Below, piece after piece: positions 34,060 through 45,385 of a DNA stretch of 64,000 nt. Made by a program: the position numbers and the translations under genes. The notes under the pieces were generated by a model, which had not been told where the DNA came from, did not search any database, and worked only from the letters and a program-made list of their open reading frames with translations. Source of the DNA: Halocaridina rubra (taxonomy: Eukaryota; Arthropoda; Malacostraca; Decapoda; Atyidae). The stretch's first letter is position 1, and each line of letters starts with the position of its first letter. The stretch covers positions 42,501 to 106,500 of the forward strand of contig JAXCGZ010020831.1 in assembly GCA_037179515.1 (NCBI GenBank). Direction: 5' to 3'.

Positions 34060-34940
34060 ACTAGTCATAAACTTAATCCGTTCCTAAACCCTGTTCGTGA
34101 GGCAAAGAGTTTGTGACTCGAAATTTTTCCCACTGAAATTAATGTAAATCCAATTAATCCATTCCCAGCACCAGATATATACATGTATAAATACACCTGT
34201 AATAGGAAAATTACATTAATAATAGAAAGAAATTTTACTATACTAAAATAAAACATGGAACAGTACTGTATTTACCTTTGTGCTATATTGTTGCTGGCAC
34301 ACGTGGATTGTGGTGGAGGAGGAGGAGGAGGACTACTTCATTGAAGGAGAGTCCCCTTCCATGAAAACATCAGGCAGTTATTCAGGTACAGGCTGTATTT
34401 CTGTTGTTTTCTCTATTTTCTCTTTTGGAAGGTGATTCTCTGGCTATTGGCATAAGAAAATGATCCAGAAAAAATTTTTCATTCTCTTTGCTGATAAATT
34501 TTCTAAAGTGAGACATCACATAGTCATTTAAAATGTTCACTCCTCTGTTGCTCACAGCTTAGTCTGGGTGGTGAGGTTCAATAAAAGCCTGCACATCACT
34601 CCACTAAAAATTTCTTCAAATTTTTAACTGAAATCTCTTATCCTCTCATCCCTCTCCTCCACTGACTGCTCCTCTTGGAGAGCCTTCACCTCTTCATGTT
34701 GCAACTCAGTTCTTCGGTGGTGAGTTCTTGTTTGTGATCCTCCACCAGCTTCTCTACATCCTCTTCATTGACCCCCAAGCCCAAACTTTTACCCGTGGCC
34801 ACAATTTCGTTCACAATTTTAATAGCTAACGCCTGCTTAAAACCCTTGAAGTCTCTATCAGCCACACAACCTGGCACAAGCTTCCTCCAGGCGGATATCA
34901 AAGTGTATGATGTGTAGTCATTATAATACATACCCCATTC
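34060..34940 (-). mobile_element. Tigger-like (pogo/Tc1-mariner) DNA transposon, 3' part
   Basis: The frame 34931-34686 reads AWRKLVPGCVADRDFKGFKQ, then IVATGKSLGLGVNEEDVEKL and EDHKQELTTEEL, characteristic of the C-terminal part of Tigger/TIGD1-type transposases. The downstream minus-strand sequence (34685-34300) continues the transposase C-terminus (EEQSVEERDERIRDFS) with stops. At 34075-34180, TTAATCCGTTCC and AATTAATGTAAATCCAATTAATCC are terminal-region motifs of this family. The DDE core and 5' end are missing, so the copy is a truncated relic. Confidence 0.75.
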
Positions 34941-35590
34941 TCGTCGTTAATGCTATAGAGATGATGTGGAGTGGATATGTATGCACAACTATACTGTAAC
35001 TGCTTTTATTTTGTTATGCCATTTGTAGAAGAGGATAAATTCAAAAACCAAACAAAATATATAAATGACATGAGAACAATCAATGATACTGGATAATACT
35101 AAAATATTTAATAAAAGGATTCGAAACATACTATTTAAAACGTAAATAATTGAAAACACTTCCTGATTTTGCAATAGAAAACTTAACACTAATTAAAGGG
35201 GGTATCTAAGACACAAGAGCTTTCAAGAAAATTAGAATCACATTTAAATAGCAGAGAGGAAATCAATATACAAGTTTTGAGGAATTCTTCACATGCAAAG
35301 AGGCAATAAAAAAATAATATACACAAAAAAGAAAATACACATACGTAAAAGGAGAGTTTCAAACCTAGTCGTCCTTAACAGTAGGTGAATGGATTTATAA
35401 CTTCTTCAGCCATTCAATACTAAACCAAAGGTTTCCACCATGTTCTGGCTTTCAGAGTCCCACAAAAGGAGAAAATAAAACTACAATCAAAGAAATATAT
35501 TTTTTTTAAACAAACAACATTGACAGGGAAGTAGTCTTTACAGACTAGCTAAGCTGAGGCTAACTGCACCAGCTTTCTCATTTGAGGGTA
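34941..35590. other. Unassigned AT-rich stretch
   Basis: AT-rich non-coding DNA. 35037-35090 (CAAAAACCAAACA with following GACA/AAT words) resembles 41444-41490, so a shared repeat may be present. It may also include the 3' end of gypsy C, but I cannot define an LTR. Confidence 0.4.
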
Positions 35591-35597
35591 GTGACCG

Positions 35598-36470
35598 TCA
35601 ACTCAGTAAGTCAGTGAGGTCATTGTCCTTTCCATCAACATGCTGGGCAGTGAATTTAAAAAGGTTCAGGTAAAATGCCCACCTTTTCAGCCAAGGATTC
35701 AGCTTATCTGCGGTCTGTAAATATAGGAGAGGAAGGTGGTCTGTTCTCAGGGTAAAATGTAGACCATACAGATGGACTTCAAATTTCTTTATGGCCCAGT
35801 ATGCGGCCAGAGCTTCTGATATGTATTGAAAATAATTGAGAATCAACACTCCTCCCTTATACTGTATTATTTTTGTTATTTCTACTTTCTATAATAATGC
35901 AGAGGATGATGTTTTGTTTACTTCTGTCCTCTTCCCGCCTTCCCGTTAGAATGGAAAGTCACCATGACTTCCGACCAGTGTTATTTTTACTAATAAACGT
36001 GTATTTGAGGTTTACACATATTATTTAATGCCTTATTTATAATATTAAGGCTAATATATTTCAGCTTCCTTCTCCATGGTGGAGTAATTCTGCTCAGCAG
36101 GGCAAAGCCTGCGGCTTGTATATCGCACCAGAGCAACTTCTACTGGATTGTCTGACCGGTCTTGCAAGAACACAGCACCCTGGACTTCATCTGAGGCGTT
36201 GGTCTGCAAGATAAAGGGAAAATCTGGTTTTACTAGCTGTAATACTGGCTTACCCGCCAATGCTTGGAGCTTGAATAATGCTCTCTCTGCCTCATCTGTC
36301 CATGGTACAGGGGAGGCCTTAGCCCGTTTTGAGGAGGTCATTTGCTGCAGAGGGGCAGCAATATCATTAAAGTGGGGAATGAACCATTGGTAGTAGCCAA
36401 CGCTACCCAGGAACAATCTCATTTGGGTGACAGTGGCGGGTTTCTCCATATCTTAAATAGCTTGCACCTT
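35598..36470 (-). pseudogene. gypsy C connection and RNase H (split by a solo LTR)
   Basis: 36449-36064: TQMRLFLGSVGYYQWFIPHF, PVPWTDEAERALFKLQAL, then FILQTNASDEVQGAVFLQD (first acidic position Asn in QTNAS, where Asp is normal) and CPAEQNYSTMEKEA (Glu). After the solo LTR the frame resumes at 35811: LAAYWAIKKFEVHLYGLHFT, LRTDHLPLLYL (Asp), FTAQHVDGKDNDLTDLLS and a stop. The protein ends at RNase H with no integrase after it. Confidence 0.82.
35817..36063 (+). repeat. Solo LTR of the gypsy A family, 5-bp TSD
   Basis: 247 bp, TG at the left end (TGATATG) and CA at the right (ATATTTCA), the reverse complement of the gypsy A LTRs with scattered differences. It is flanked by GCTTC on both sides (35812-35816 and 36064-36068). 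No internal element sequence remains, as expected from recombination between two LTRs. Confidence 0.92.
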
Positions 36471-37145
36471 TCCCTGTAAAGGGGTCATAACTCCTTCTCC
36501 GACCAAGTGGCCAAGATATTGCAATTGGTGAAGCCACTCTCGCATTTGGAGGGTTTTAAAGGGAGTCCACACTTCTTCAGACGGGCGAGAACTCGGTGAA
36601 GTGTTGCAAGGTGTGATGACCAATCCTGAGAATGCACCAGGATGTCATCTATAAAGCATGAAACGTTGTCGAGGCCCTGCAGTACTGTCCTCATGAGCCG
36701 GCTGAAACAGCCAGGGGCATTCATCATGCCAAAAGGTATGACCCTGAACTTGTACAGATCGCATATCGTGGAAAAGACTGTTAGGGGCTTGGTAGTCTCG
36801 CTCAACGGTACTTGCCAAAATCCACTGGCCAGATCCAATTTTGACAGGTAGCAGGTGCTGGAGAGTGACAAGAAAATATGCTTGGCGTTGGCAATGGGCT
36901 CTCCATCAAAGATGGTAAAGGATTAAATCTTACGACAGTCATGACAGAACCAGTGACTGCCATCTTGCTACGCACCGCCAGTAACGGCGAACATCAAGGC
37001 AAATTGCTCTTTTCCACTATTCGGAGGCAGACCCAAGTGTCAAGATCTTCCTTCAGTTGTACTAACAGCTGGTGGGAAAGGCCATAGGAATGCCAAAACG
37101 GTTCCAGGTCAGTCAAGCTGACAAGATGCTCGAGGGTAGTGGTAA
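36471..37145 (-). pseudogene. gypsy C reverse transcriptase
   Basis: The frame 36871-36485 contains YLSKLDLASGFWQVPLSETT (palm A), YKFRVIPFGMMNAPGCFSRL and the catalytic box SCFIDDILVHSQDW (FIDD, intact), then LKKCGLPLKPSKCE. The upstream part (37130-36872) is recognisable in two frames: EPFWHSYGLSHQLLVQLKED (fingers) and GSHWFCHDCRKI, with stops and a frameshift. RT type is clearly Ty3/gypsy. Confidence 0.85.
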
Positions 37146-37199
37146 CGCCTGAGGTCGTTGAAAATATTTTTGGCGTCCAATGATATCTCGTTTAGGCGT

Positions 37200-38540
37200 T
37201 CCTGTTGAGTTGGTTACAGTCTGGAGTTAACAACGCAATCACTCACACTTTCCTTTCTGTGTGTGGGAAAGGCAGGATCCTTGCCATTGTCAAAAGGTAG
37301 GGCTACATCTTCCATTGCAAACGCAGTTGCTGCAGCCAGAGGGGCTTCTTCCAAAAAGCTCCTCTCCAGTAAGTCCATCTCCACCTCAAGGGAGGAGTGC
37401 TGCGATATAGGAGGTAAGGGATGGCTATTATGGAGCACCTGTGTTGCTGCAGCCTCAGTGGTAATGGTGCTGCTAGGAGCACCTGTAGGGGCTGCTGAGA
37501 GTGCCAGCGTTGGATCCCTGTGAGCCTCCAGATCCTCACGATACAGCTTCAGGTGGTTAATGTGGTATTGCCGGTTACAGCCATCAACGTTTAACACATA
37601 ATGGTCGGGGGTCACATGGTGTACCACAGTGTATGGTCCTTTCCAGCATAGCACTAGCGTGTGAGTATCTGTTGTAAGAAGTAACAAAGCTTGATCTCTG
37701 GGTGTCAGGGCACAATGCCGGGCATGCTTGTCAAAGAGGAGCTTGGCAGTCTGCTGTTGACCCTTACTAGCTAAGTGTGCAGCTTTCCAGGCCTTTTTGG
37801 AGCAAGACAAAACCTTCAAAATTTACTCATGTATGTCCCTATTGTCGTTCTCAATGGTAGGTGAGTCCCAACATTGCCAAGAACTCCACTGAACCTCTGA
37901 CCTTATGACAATAAATCAGCTCAAAAGGTGAGTATCCAGTAGTGTTGTGGGGCGTGTCTCTGAGGGAGAAAAGTGCAGCGTGGGGTACTTGTCATGATAG
38001 AAGATAGCGGCACTGCATCCGGGTACCTTGTTGCCAGGTCGACATATACCAGGAGGTATTGTTTCCCTGTGGATGAAGCGGGGTTAGCAGGACCTAAAAT
38101 GTCATTAGCAACCCTAGCAAATGGCTCCATTGAGAGCTTAGTTATGTCCATTGGGACTTTTGGTACTGATGCCGTAGAGGTGGATTTACAGACGGGGCAG
38201 GAGTCCACTTATCTTTCTATCTCGGCATATATTTTTGACGATACAAATGCCATCTGGAGGAGGCACAGAGTTTTTGCTTTGCCTCTGTGTCCACCCAGAG
38301 GATAGTGGTGTGCCACATACATAGCCCTGATGGTGCAACAAAGTGGGCACCACCAACTGTTTAAAGGTGCAGCCATCTTTAGTCACATGCCTGCGAAGGG
38401 CTTCTTCAAGGGCATAGGTGATCTGACCTCCTCCTCTCACCGTAAAGGTTCTTCACTCGGTGGCTTATTGCATCCAGCGATTGAGGCTGGGGCAGTCCTG
38501 CTGCAGTTTGATGAAGTCTGGACGGCACTTCACTGGCTCT
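37200..38540 (-). pseudogene. gypsy C integrase (core deleted)
   Basis: Finger: TLLHHQ, then HHYPLGGHRGKA in a shifted frame, then DSCPVCKS. Core: PFARVANDILGPANPASSTG (first Asp) and LLVYVDLATRYPDAVPL. The stretch that should carry the second Asp and the Glu is missing between SSI (about 38008) and LHFSLRDTPHNTTGYSPFEL (about 37985-37920), a deletion of roughly 65 residues. C-terminal: LVLCWKGPYTVVHHVTPDHY, a GPY/F-type module, then YHINHLKLYREDLE and an Ala/Pro-rich extension to 37214. It lies upstream of RT. Confidence 0.8.
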
Positions 38541-38878
38541 AGGGGGGAATCATCTGTAAAGGATGGGGAAAGTCTCCGTATTCCACATTACAGGTACTAA
38601 TTGCGGCAGAGTCAGCGGAGTCAGTAGAAGAACCGTCCAAGTTCCTGGCGTCATAGCCAGTAGTTGCTGCTGAAATGGCTTGTTGTGACTTTGCCTGAGG
38701 GACGTTCCAATGTATTATGTTCTAATTGTAGAGGTCGGCCTGGAAGATAGGAGCTAGGTTTGTTACATGACCAAGCATGACATGGTGCAAGGGCTTTATC
38801 AGTGTCACTGCTGGGGCCTTTCCCTAGTAGTACTTACAATCCAGGTCAATGACACAGCAGCATATCATCTCAGGTTCT

Positions 38879-39618
<740 letters not shown>

Positions 39619-39655
39619 CATACATGTTAAGAAAGCCCATCAGTGAAACAACACA

Positions 39656-41130
39656 TATGGCACTAAGTATCATATTTAAAAAGTCACTGGAGTCAGGGGA
39701 GATTCCAAGATGCTGGAAACAAGCAAACGTGATACCTATCCTCAAAAAGGGAAGGAGGGATACGGCTCTGAACTAAAGACCAGTTTCCTTGACCACCATC
39801 GTTTGCAAAGTTATGGAGAAACTACTAAGAAAACATATCTCTCTTCACTTGGAATACTTCAACTTTTTGTCAGTGAGGCAACATGGCTTCAGAGAAAGTA
39901 GATCAACAGTAACAAACTTATTAGAATTTTATAATGAGGTAAGCCTAATATTACAGGAGAGAGAGGGCTGGGCAGATTGCATATTCCTAAACTTCCAGAA
40001 AGCGTTTGACACTGTTCCACATGCGAGACACTGGGAAGCTGCAAGCAATGGCTAGAATAGGTGGAAATGTCTTGAAATGGATAAAAACTTACTTAGAAGG
40101 AAGGGAACAGAGGGTTAGAGTAAGACACTCAGTGTCTGAATGGGGAAGATTTAGTAGTGGAGTTCCACAGGGTTCAGTTTTAGGGCCACTTTTGTTCCTT
40201 GTATATGTAAATGACATACCAGAGTCTGTAAATTCATTCATGAGTATGCTTACAGATGATGCAAAGATTGTGAAGAAAGTAGGAAACGAGAACAATGGTA
40301 GAGAACTTCAGGAAGATCTAAATAGTCTGCATGAGTGGTCAGAAAAGTGGCTAATGAAATTCAATACTTCAGAATGTAAGGTAATGAGAATGGGTACAAG
40401 TGCAAGAAGGCCCAAGCTTGACTACTCAGTGGCTGGAGTACAACTTCAAGAGACAGAAAATGAGAGAGATCTAGGAGTAAACATACTGGCAGATTTGTCT
40501 CCAGAAATACATATAAATGACATAGTAAAGGCAGCATATGCATTCTTATCAAACATAAGGGTAGCCTTCAGGCACATGGACAAGGAAATGTTCAGAAATA
40601 TTTATATAACCTATGTGAGGCCAAAACTCGAATATGCAGCCCCCTATTGGAATCCGCACTTGAAAAAAACACATAGCTAAGCTTAAAAGAGTTCAAAGAC
40701 ATGCCACGAAACTGGTGCCAGAAATACGTAATCTCAGTTATGATGAGAGGCTGAGGGAATTAGACTTACCATCACTCGAAGCTAGAAGATTGAGGGGGTA
40801 TATGGTTGCAGTCTTTAAATTCCTTCAAGGTTATGATAGAGTGGATAGGGATCGTTATTTTGATATGGCAGGCTCTAGAACTAGAGGTCATAGTTTGAAG
40901 CTTCGAAAGAAAACTTCTTTGCAGGATGTAAGGAAATACTTTTTCAGTGTAAGAGTAGTTGATAATTGGAATCCGCTAAGCGAGGAGATAGTTAATGCTA
41001 TCTCAATCAATAGCTTTAAGGACAGGTATGATAAGTATCACTAAGTAAAAAATGGAACCGATCAGGTGACGGGAAGATACGAGCATTGGGCTCTTTCCCG
41101 TAAACACAATTAGGTAATCACAATTAGGTA
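39656..41130 (+). mobile_element. LINE family X, copy c (5' truncated)
   Basis: Begins at the RT segment TGGCACTAAGTATCATATTT (homologous to 4119 and 60272) and ends with the 14-bp tail repeats at 41105-41132. CACATA-like sequence occurs at both edges (39650 and 41131), a possible short target duplication. Confidence 0.85.
39789..41044 (+). pseudogene. LINE X reverse transcriptase (copy c)
   Basis: Open pieces 39789-40055, 40006-40680 and 40715-41044 together cover the RT from the fingers to the C-terminus. A stop at 39776 and frameshifts near 40035 and 40670 break it. The catalytic box is LTDDAKIV (F-A replaced by L-T, both Asp retained), about 40250-40270. The stop at 41042 is at the family position. 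Confidence 0.82.
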
Positions 41131-41592
41131 ATCACATAGAAAATATAAATAACGCTATATTTCGGGTCCTACCTGGATTCCTTCTCAAGCAAAAGTGAGG
41201 GTAAAATAACAATGACAGAGGGAGTAAAAACAAAAAGGACTCATGATACCTAAGGGAATTAAAAATTAAAGATAGTAAGTCAGGTCTAATCCAAATGAAA
41301 TAATACCCTCAATCAAAGAAAACCCACAAAATCATTAAATAAGTCATTAACAATAGAATATGTTAATCTCTATTTACGAATATAGATCGGTAAGTAGATA
41401 ACCCCTATTTAATATAAAAAAACAAAAACAAAGGACTAGTGAGCTCAAAAACCAAACAGAAGAAATGACAAGAATAATGGAAAGAATAATGATATAAATA
41501 TATATAAATATGCACATAAATATACATACACATACAAACACATGTACACATACACATACATGTACATGCACAGTCATATACACATATAGTCA

Positions 41593-41688
<96 letters not shown>

Positions 41689-42005
41689 TACAAAAATGCA
41701 CATACACAAACATATACATATAAATATATATACTTGCACACATATTCACACACACGAGTGCATATAAAGAATAAAGTGTGTAAGAAAATGAACAAAATTG
41801 AAAAATAATAATATTGGGAAAGATTAGACATGCTAATAATAATACAAATAACAATAGTAAAAATCCCAAATATAATAATAATACCAGGATTACTAACAAT
41901 AGTAGCAACAATAATAACCAATACAGAAATAATGATAATATAAATAACAAAAAACAACAGCAACAATAATAATAAATATAAAAATGATAATAGAAAAAAC
42001 ACACA
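41131..42005. other. Low-complexity DNA, possibly Penelope element 3' flank
   Basis: 41155-41190, read on the minus strand, has CTTGAGAAGGAATCCAGGTA and GACCCGAAATATAGCG, reminiscent of terminal repeats of Penelope-like elements (inference). 41500-41760 contains CA/TA repeats and an AT tract (41596-41685); 41800-42000 is rich in AAT trinucleotides. No coding region was seen. Confidence 0.5.
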
Positions 42006-42009
42006 ATGA

Positions 42010-43290
42010 AAAAGTATAATATGGTTGGGGATTTATCTTGTGGGATGACTTCGTTGAGGCTGTGTTTCAGAATAGTTTTATCAACTATGTCAGGGGTACA
42101 TTGCCCCTAGATAAATTGAAATTGTCCTTCATTTCAGTGAGGGAAGATTCCACAATTTATCGTTTGAATTGACAAGTGCGTTTGAGTAACATTGGCACCA
42201 CTCCAATCAATACTATGATTTTGTTCGCTAATGTGTGTAAAAAGTGCAGAATTTTCCTGATTATATCTCACTGCCCTCTTGTGTTTAGAGACTCTCTGGG
42301 CTAGAGAACGACCTGTCTGTCCTATGCATACTTTACTGCAATTATTAGAGTTGATTTGATATACTCCCGCATTAACTTCTTTTTTGTTTAGGCTGACGTT
42401 AACTAATTGCTCTTTTAGGGTGATGGGATAGTTAAAAGTGAAGGGAGACTGCTTCCCTAAAGCATCATTTATGATGCCTAGCTTTTGGTGAAGAGGAAGA
42501 AGATTTTGTTGAAATTGTTCTCTTCAGGGGTCCTGAGTGAATTGTAATAAACTTGTTTAGATTTCTGCAGAGCTTTGTCTAGGAAAAAGGGAGGATAACA
42601 GAATTGATCAAGCTGTGAATAAACGGTATTTCGTATTCTTAATAATCAGCGCTGCAAATCCGGAGAGCTCTGAGAAGTAGGCTGGATGCTATACCTAATT
42701 TTACTTTGTCTTCATGATAACTATAAAAGTGCACATAAGACGCCGAGTGGGTGGCTTTTCTATAGACTTTAAAATTATAACCCAAAGACTCTCTAACAAT
42801 GAGGACATCAAGGAAAGGCATTTGGTTATAGTTTTTCCATTCTACTTTAAATTTAATAGATGGAACTAATTTATTTAGCTGAGTCTAAAATTCATCGAAG
42901 GTACCCCAGGCATTATCCCAATAACTAAAAATGCCGTCAGCATAGTGTAGCCATATCACGTTGGGAGGTTTAATCTCACTCAGAAGCTCAGTTTCAAAAG
43001 GTTCTGCTTTATTTGTGGATATGCAAGATACTAGGTCACCAAAGTAATTGGAGTGAGTCATCATTGCACTATAAGAGTAATTGTCAATACAGGAAAAAAT
43101 ATACTTGAAGCAACCATTATAAAAAAATCAGAAACCTTAAATTTATCAAATGGACAGTAGAGATCTAACATTGTGGATGAAGCAATACTAAAAGACTTCA
43201 TTAAGAAGATCATGCCAAATGACCGTCCACATGACCTGAGGTCTGAAGAAAATCCCATTGAGGATCCTTCTGGCAAACATAGCTATCATC
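42010..43290 (-). mobile_element. Penelope-like element: RT C-terminus and GIY-YIG endonuclease
   Basis: Minus strand. RT part: PNVIWLHYADGIFSYWDNAW at about 42985-42925, where the usual YxDD box is YADG (second Asp lost), then KVEWKNYNQMPFLDVLIVRE and VYRKATHSASYVHFYSYHED (42870-42710). The endonuclease part at about 42390-42200 reads NAGVYQINSNNCSKVCIGQT then GRSLAQRVSKHKRAVRYNQE, with GVY and CIG for the family GIY and YIG; SALFTHISEQNHSIDW follows. RT fused to a C-terminal GIY-YIG nuclease is the hallmark of Penelope-like elements. Stops and frameshifts are present, and the RT N-terminus (43290 upwards) is unclear. Confidence 0.82.
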
Positions 43291-43792
43291 TTCTCCCCCC
43301 CCCAAAAAAAAAATCTTTCTCCAGAGCTTTGTATATGTCAAAACATTCAGTCTGGTTCCAGCTCCAGTAGTGATAGGACCTCCTCCATCCTCTCTGCCAG
43401 CAGTTGAAGCCGACCAAGTTTCTACAAAAAACAAGCCTAAGTATCTCTGTTCTCTTTCTTTCTCTCTCACGAGAGCCAAAGAAAGAAACAGAAAGATTGT
43501 TTTTGTGTTTCCTTTTCTGTTTTAGTGAAAACAAGTGACTCTGTGTGTTCTATAACCCTAAATATTTCTGCCTGCTCTTCTCTCTCTTTTTTAAGTGGGG
43601 CGGGCACAACATCAAAGAATAGCCTCACCGTATTCCCTGCGTGTCGTAAAAGGCGACTAAAGGTGGACGGGTGGGGAGACTAGGAATCCCCCCCTTGTAT
43701 CAACCTCCTGCGAGACGTCAAAGAAGAAGGGGAGTAGAGGGGAGAATAACTTCTCCCCAAACTCTAGTTTTGGGGTGTCTAAATGTGCGTGG

Positions 43793-45065
43793 TTGTAGTA
43801 CGATAGAGAGCAAAAGATGTGAGTTGGATATATGTTTGGTAGGAGGAGGATGGATGTATTGGCATTGTGTGAGACAAAGATGAAAGGAAAAGGAGAAGTG
43901 GCATTTGGTGATGTGACGGGTAGGGTGTCTGGGGTTGAAAGGGGGAGAGCGAGAGAAGGTGTGGCATTATTGCTGAGTGAATGAATGGTAAATCAGGTGG
44001 TGGAATGGAAAGAAGTGTCATCTAGGCTGATGTGGGTGAGGGCTAGGATAGGAAGGGAATGTTGGGCTTTTGTTAGTGCGTATGGGCCAGGATGTGAGAG
44101 AAGTGAGGAAGAGCGGGATGAATTCTGGAATGAGTTAACTAGATGTGTGAATGGTCTGAGTAGAAGGAACTATGTAGTTGAGTTGGGTGACTTGAATGCC
44201 AGAGTTGGTGATGGAGAGATAGAAGGTGTTGTAGGAAAGTATGGGGTACCAGGTGGGAATGAGAGTGGTGAGAGACTGTTAGATATGTGTGTGGAGCAAG
44301 AGTTGGTAATAGGTAATAGTTTATTTAAGAAGAAGTTAATAAATAAGTATACATGGATGAGAGTGGCAAATTGAAGAGTGAAAGAAAGAGCATTGATGGA
44401 TTATGTGTTGGTAGCAAAGAGCATGGTTATTATTTTATTTTATTAATTTATTGCGCCAAGGCGTCAGACATTACATGAATTCATACAAATAATGCTTCAA
44501 ATGGATACAAAACCAAGAATAGAACATAGTTTACAGGGAGGTGTACACATTGATAAAACATTGCTGCATACTAACACACAACTCACAGTATGGCAGCACA
44601 GAGTACATTATATACAAAAGTAAAGCTCAGAGAAACACAGAATACACAAACAGAATTATACAGCAACATACAGAAAATATATGTATAATTCAATATAATT
44701 AATGGCCACCAAAGTGAGGATAACGAGCAAAAATAACATCAAGGTTGTCATCATTAAGTAAAAATGAGCAGATCTGTATTAAGTTCTGACCTCGTGGTAA
44801 AACATCTCTCACTGTGGGGCACTGAAGACAATAGTGGTCAAGAGTGTTAGCATTAGCATGGTTGGTAGAGTGAAAGATGTACATGCATTCAGGGGTGTGG
44901 CTGCTGGGATGTCCGATCATTTTTTGGTTGAAGCAAAAGTGGTAGTAGCAAAAGAGTGGGGAAATAGTGTGGGGGGATGTAGAAGGGAAATAGTGAAGGT
45001 GGAAGAGTTGAAAAAGCCAGAGAAGAGACAGGAATATCAGGACAGGTTGAGAGTGGCATATGACA
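43793..45065 (+). pseudogene. RTE endonuclease domain (interrupted)
   Basis: AP-type endonuclease: LALCETKMKGKGEVAFGDV (catalytic Glu, about 43860), a TGA at 43981, then VELGDLNARVGDGE (GDLNA, about 44185) and DYVLVAKSM (about 44400), with a stop at 44372-44374. After the inserted LINE end (44429-44854), AAGMSDHFLVEAKVVVAKEW (SDH, about 44905) completes the domain, and the linker runs to 45065, where I4 starts. Catalytic residues are mostly kept; the break-up is by two insertions and a few stops. Confidence 0.78.
44429..44854 (-). mobile_element. Antisense 3' end of a LINE inserted in the RTE endonuclease
   Basis: 426 bp flanked by AGCATGGTT (44420-44428 and 44855-44863), a 9-bp target duplication. 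On the minus strand it encodes the end of a LINE ORF2 (ANTLDHYCLQCPTVRDVLPR, then a stop at 44699) with the HYCLQCP pattern common at LINE C-termini, then an AT-rich 3' UTR and an A-rich end (44429-44460). It is 5' truncated. The family is not assigned; it differs from I and X. Confidence 0.78.
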
Positions 45066-45385
45066 TGTTGTTTGTTGTTTGAGGTTAAAGCCAACCTTGT
45101 GTTGGCACGGGCCCTTGTCCAGAGAACGGCCCGTAGGTTAGAGGTTATACCTCTTGGGTTGCTTTATCACCTTGGTGGTTCGAAAGTTTCCAAGGTGGTG
45201 AGATGTGTGTCTGTGTTGTCAAGTAGTTCCTTAACAATTTTGGCTGCATGAACTGTCGCATTGGGGTGTTGTGGTTCCATGTTTAATCCGTTCCTTAAGC
45301 TGTTTGTCTTTGGACATTCTAAAAGATAATGCAGCAGGCCTTATCCGTTGTCTTGCCACAGTGTGCACACTCTTTTCTGGGGTTC

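Larger units (their letters stand above)
35590..38690 (-). mobile_element. Ty3/gypsy retrotransposon gypsy C with integrase upstream of RT (Gmr1-like order)
   Basis: On the minus strand the order is integrase finger (about 38440-38160), integrase core and GPY-type C-terminus (38200-37380), a linker, RT (37130-36485) and RNase H (36449-35598). The linker (LDAKNIFND then TTTLEHLVSLTD, about 37190-37090) is the region that precedes RT in Ty3/gypsy pol. RT and RNase H are of Ty3/gypsy type, so the domain order is copia-like, as described for Gmr1 elements. gag, protease and LTRs were not identified. A solo LTR (35817-36063) splits RNase H. Confidence 0.72.

Noticed and set aside
35590..38690. Gypsy C as a Ty1/copia element
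   Set aside because: The domain order is copia-like, but RT motifs (FIDDILVHSQDW, RVIPFGMMNAP) and the GPY-type integrase end are of Ty3/gypsy type.
41130..42005. Host gene on the minus strand (41405-42004, hydrophobic 199 codons)
   Set aside because: It is made of AT, CA and AAT repeats; the hydrophobic residues come from low-complexity TTA/TAT codons.
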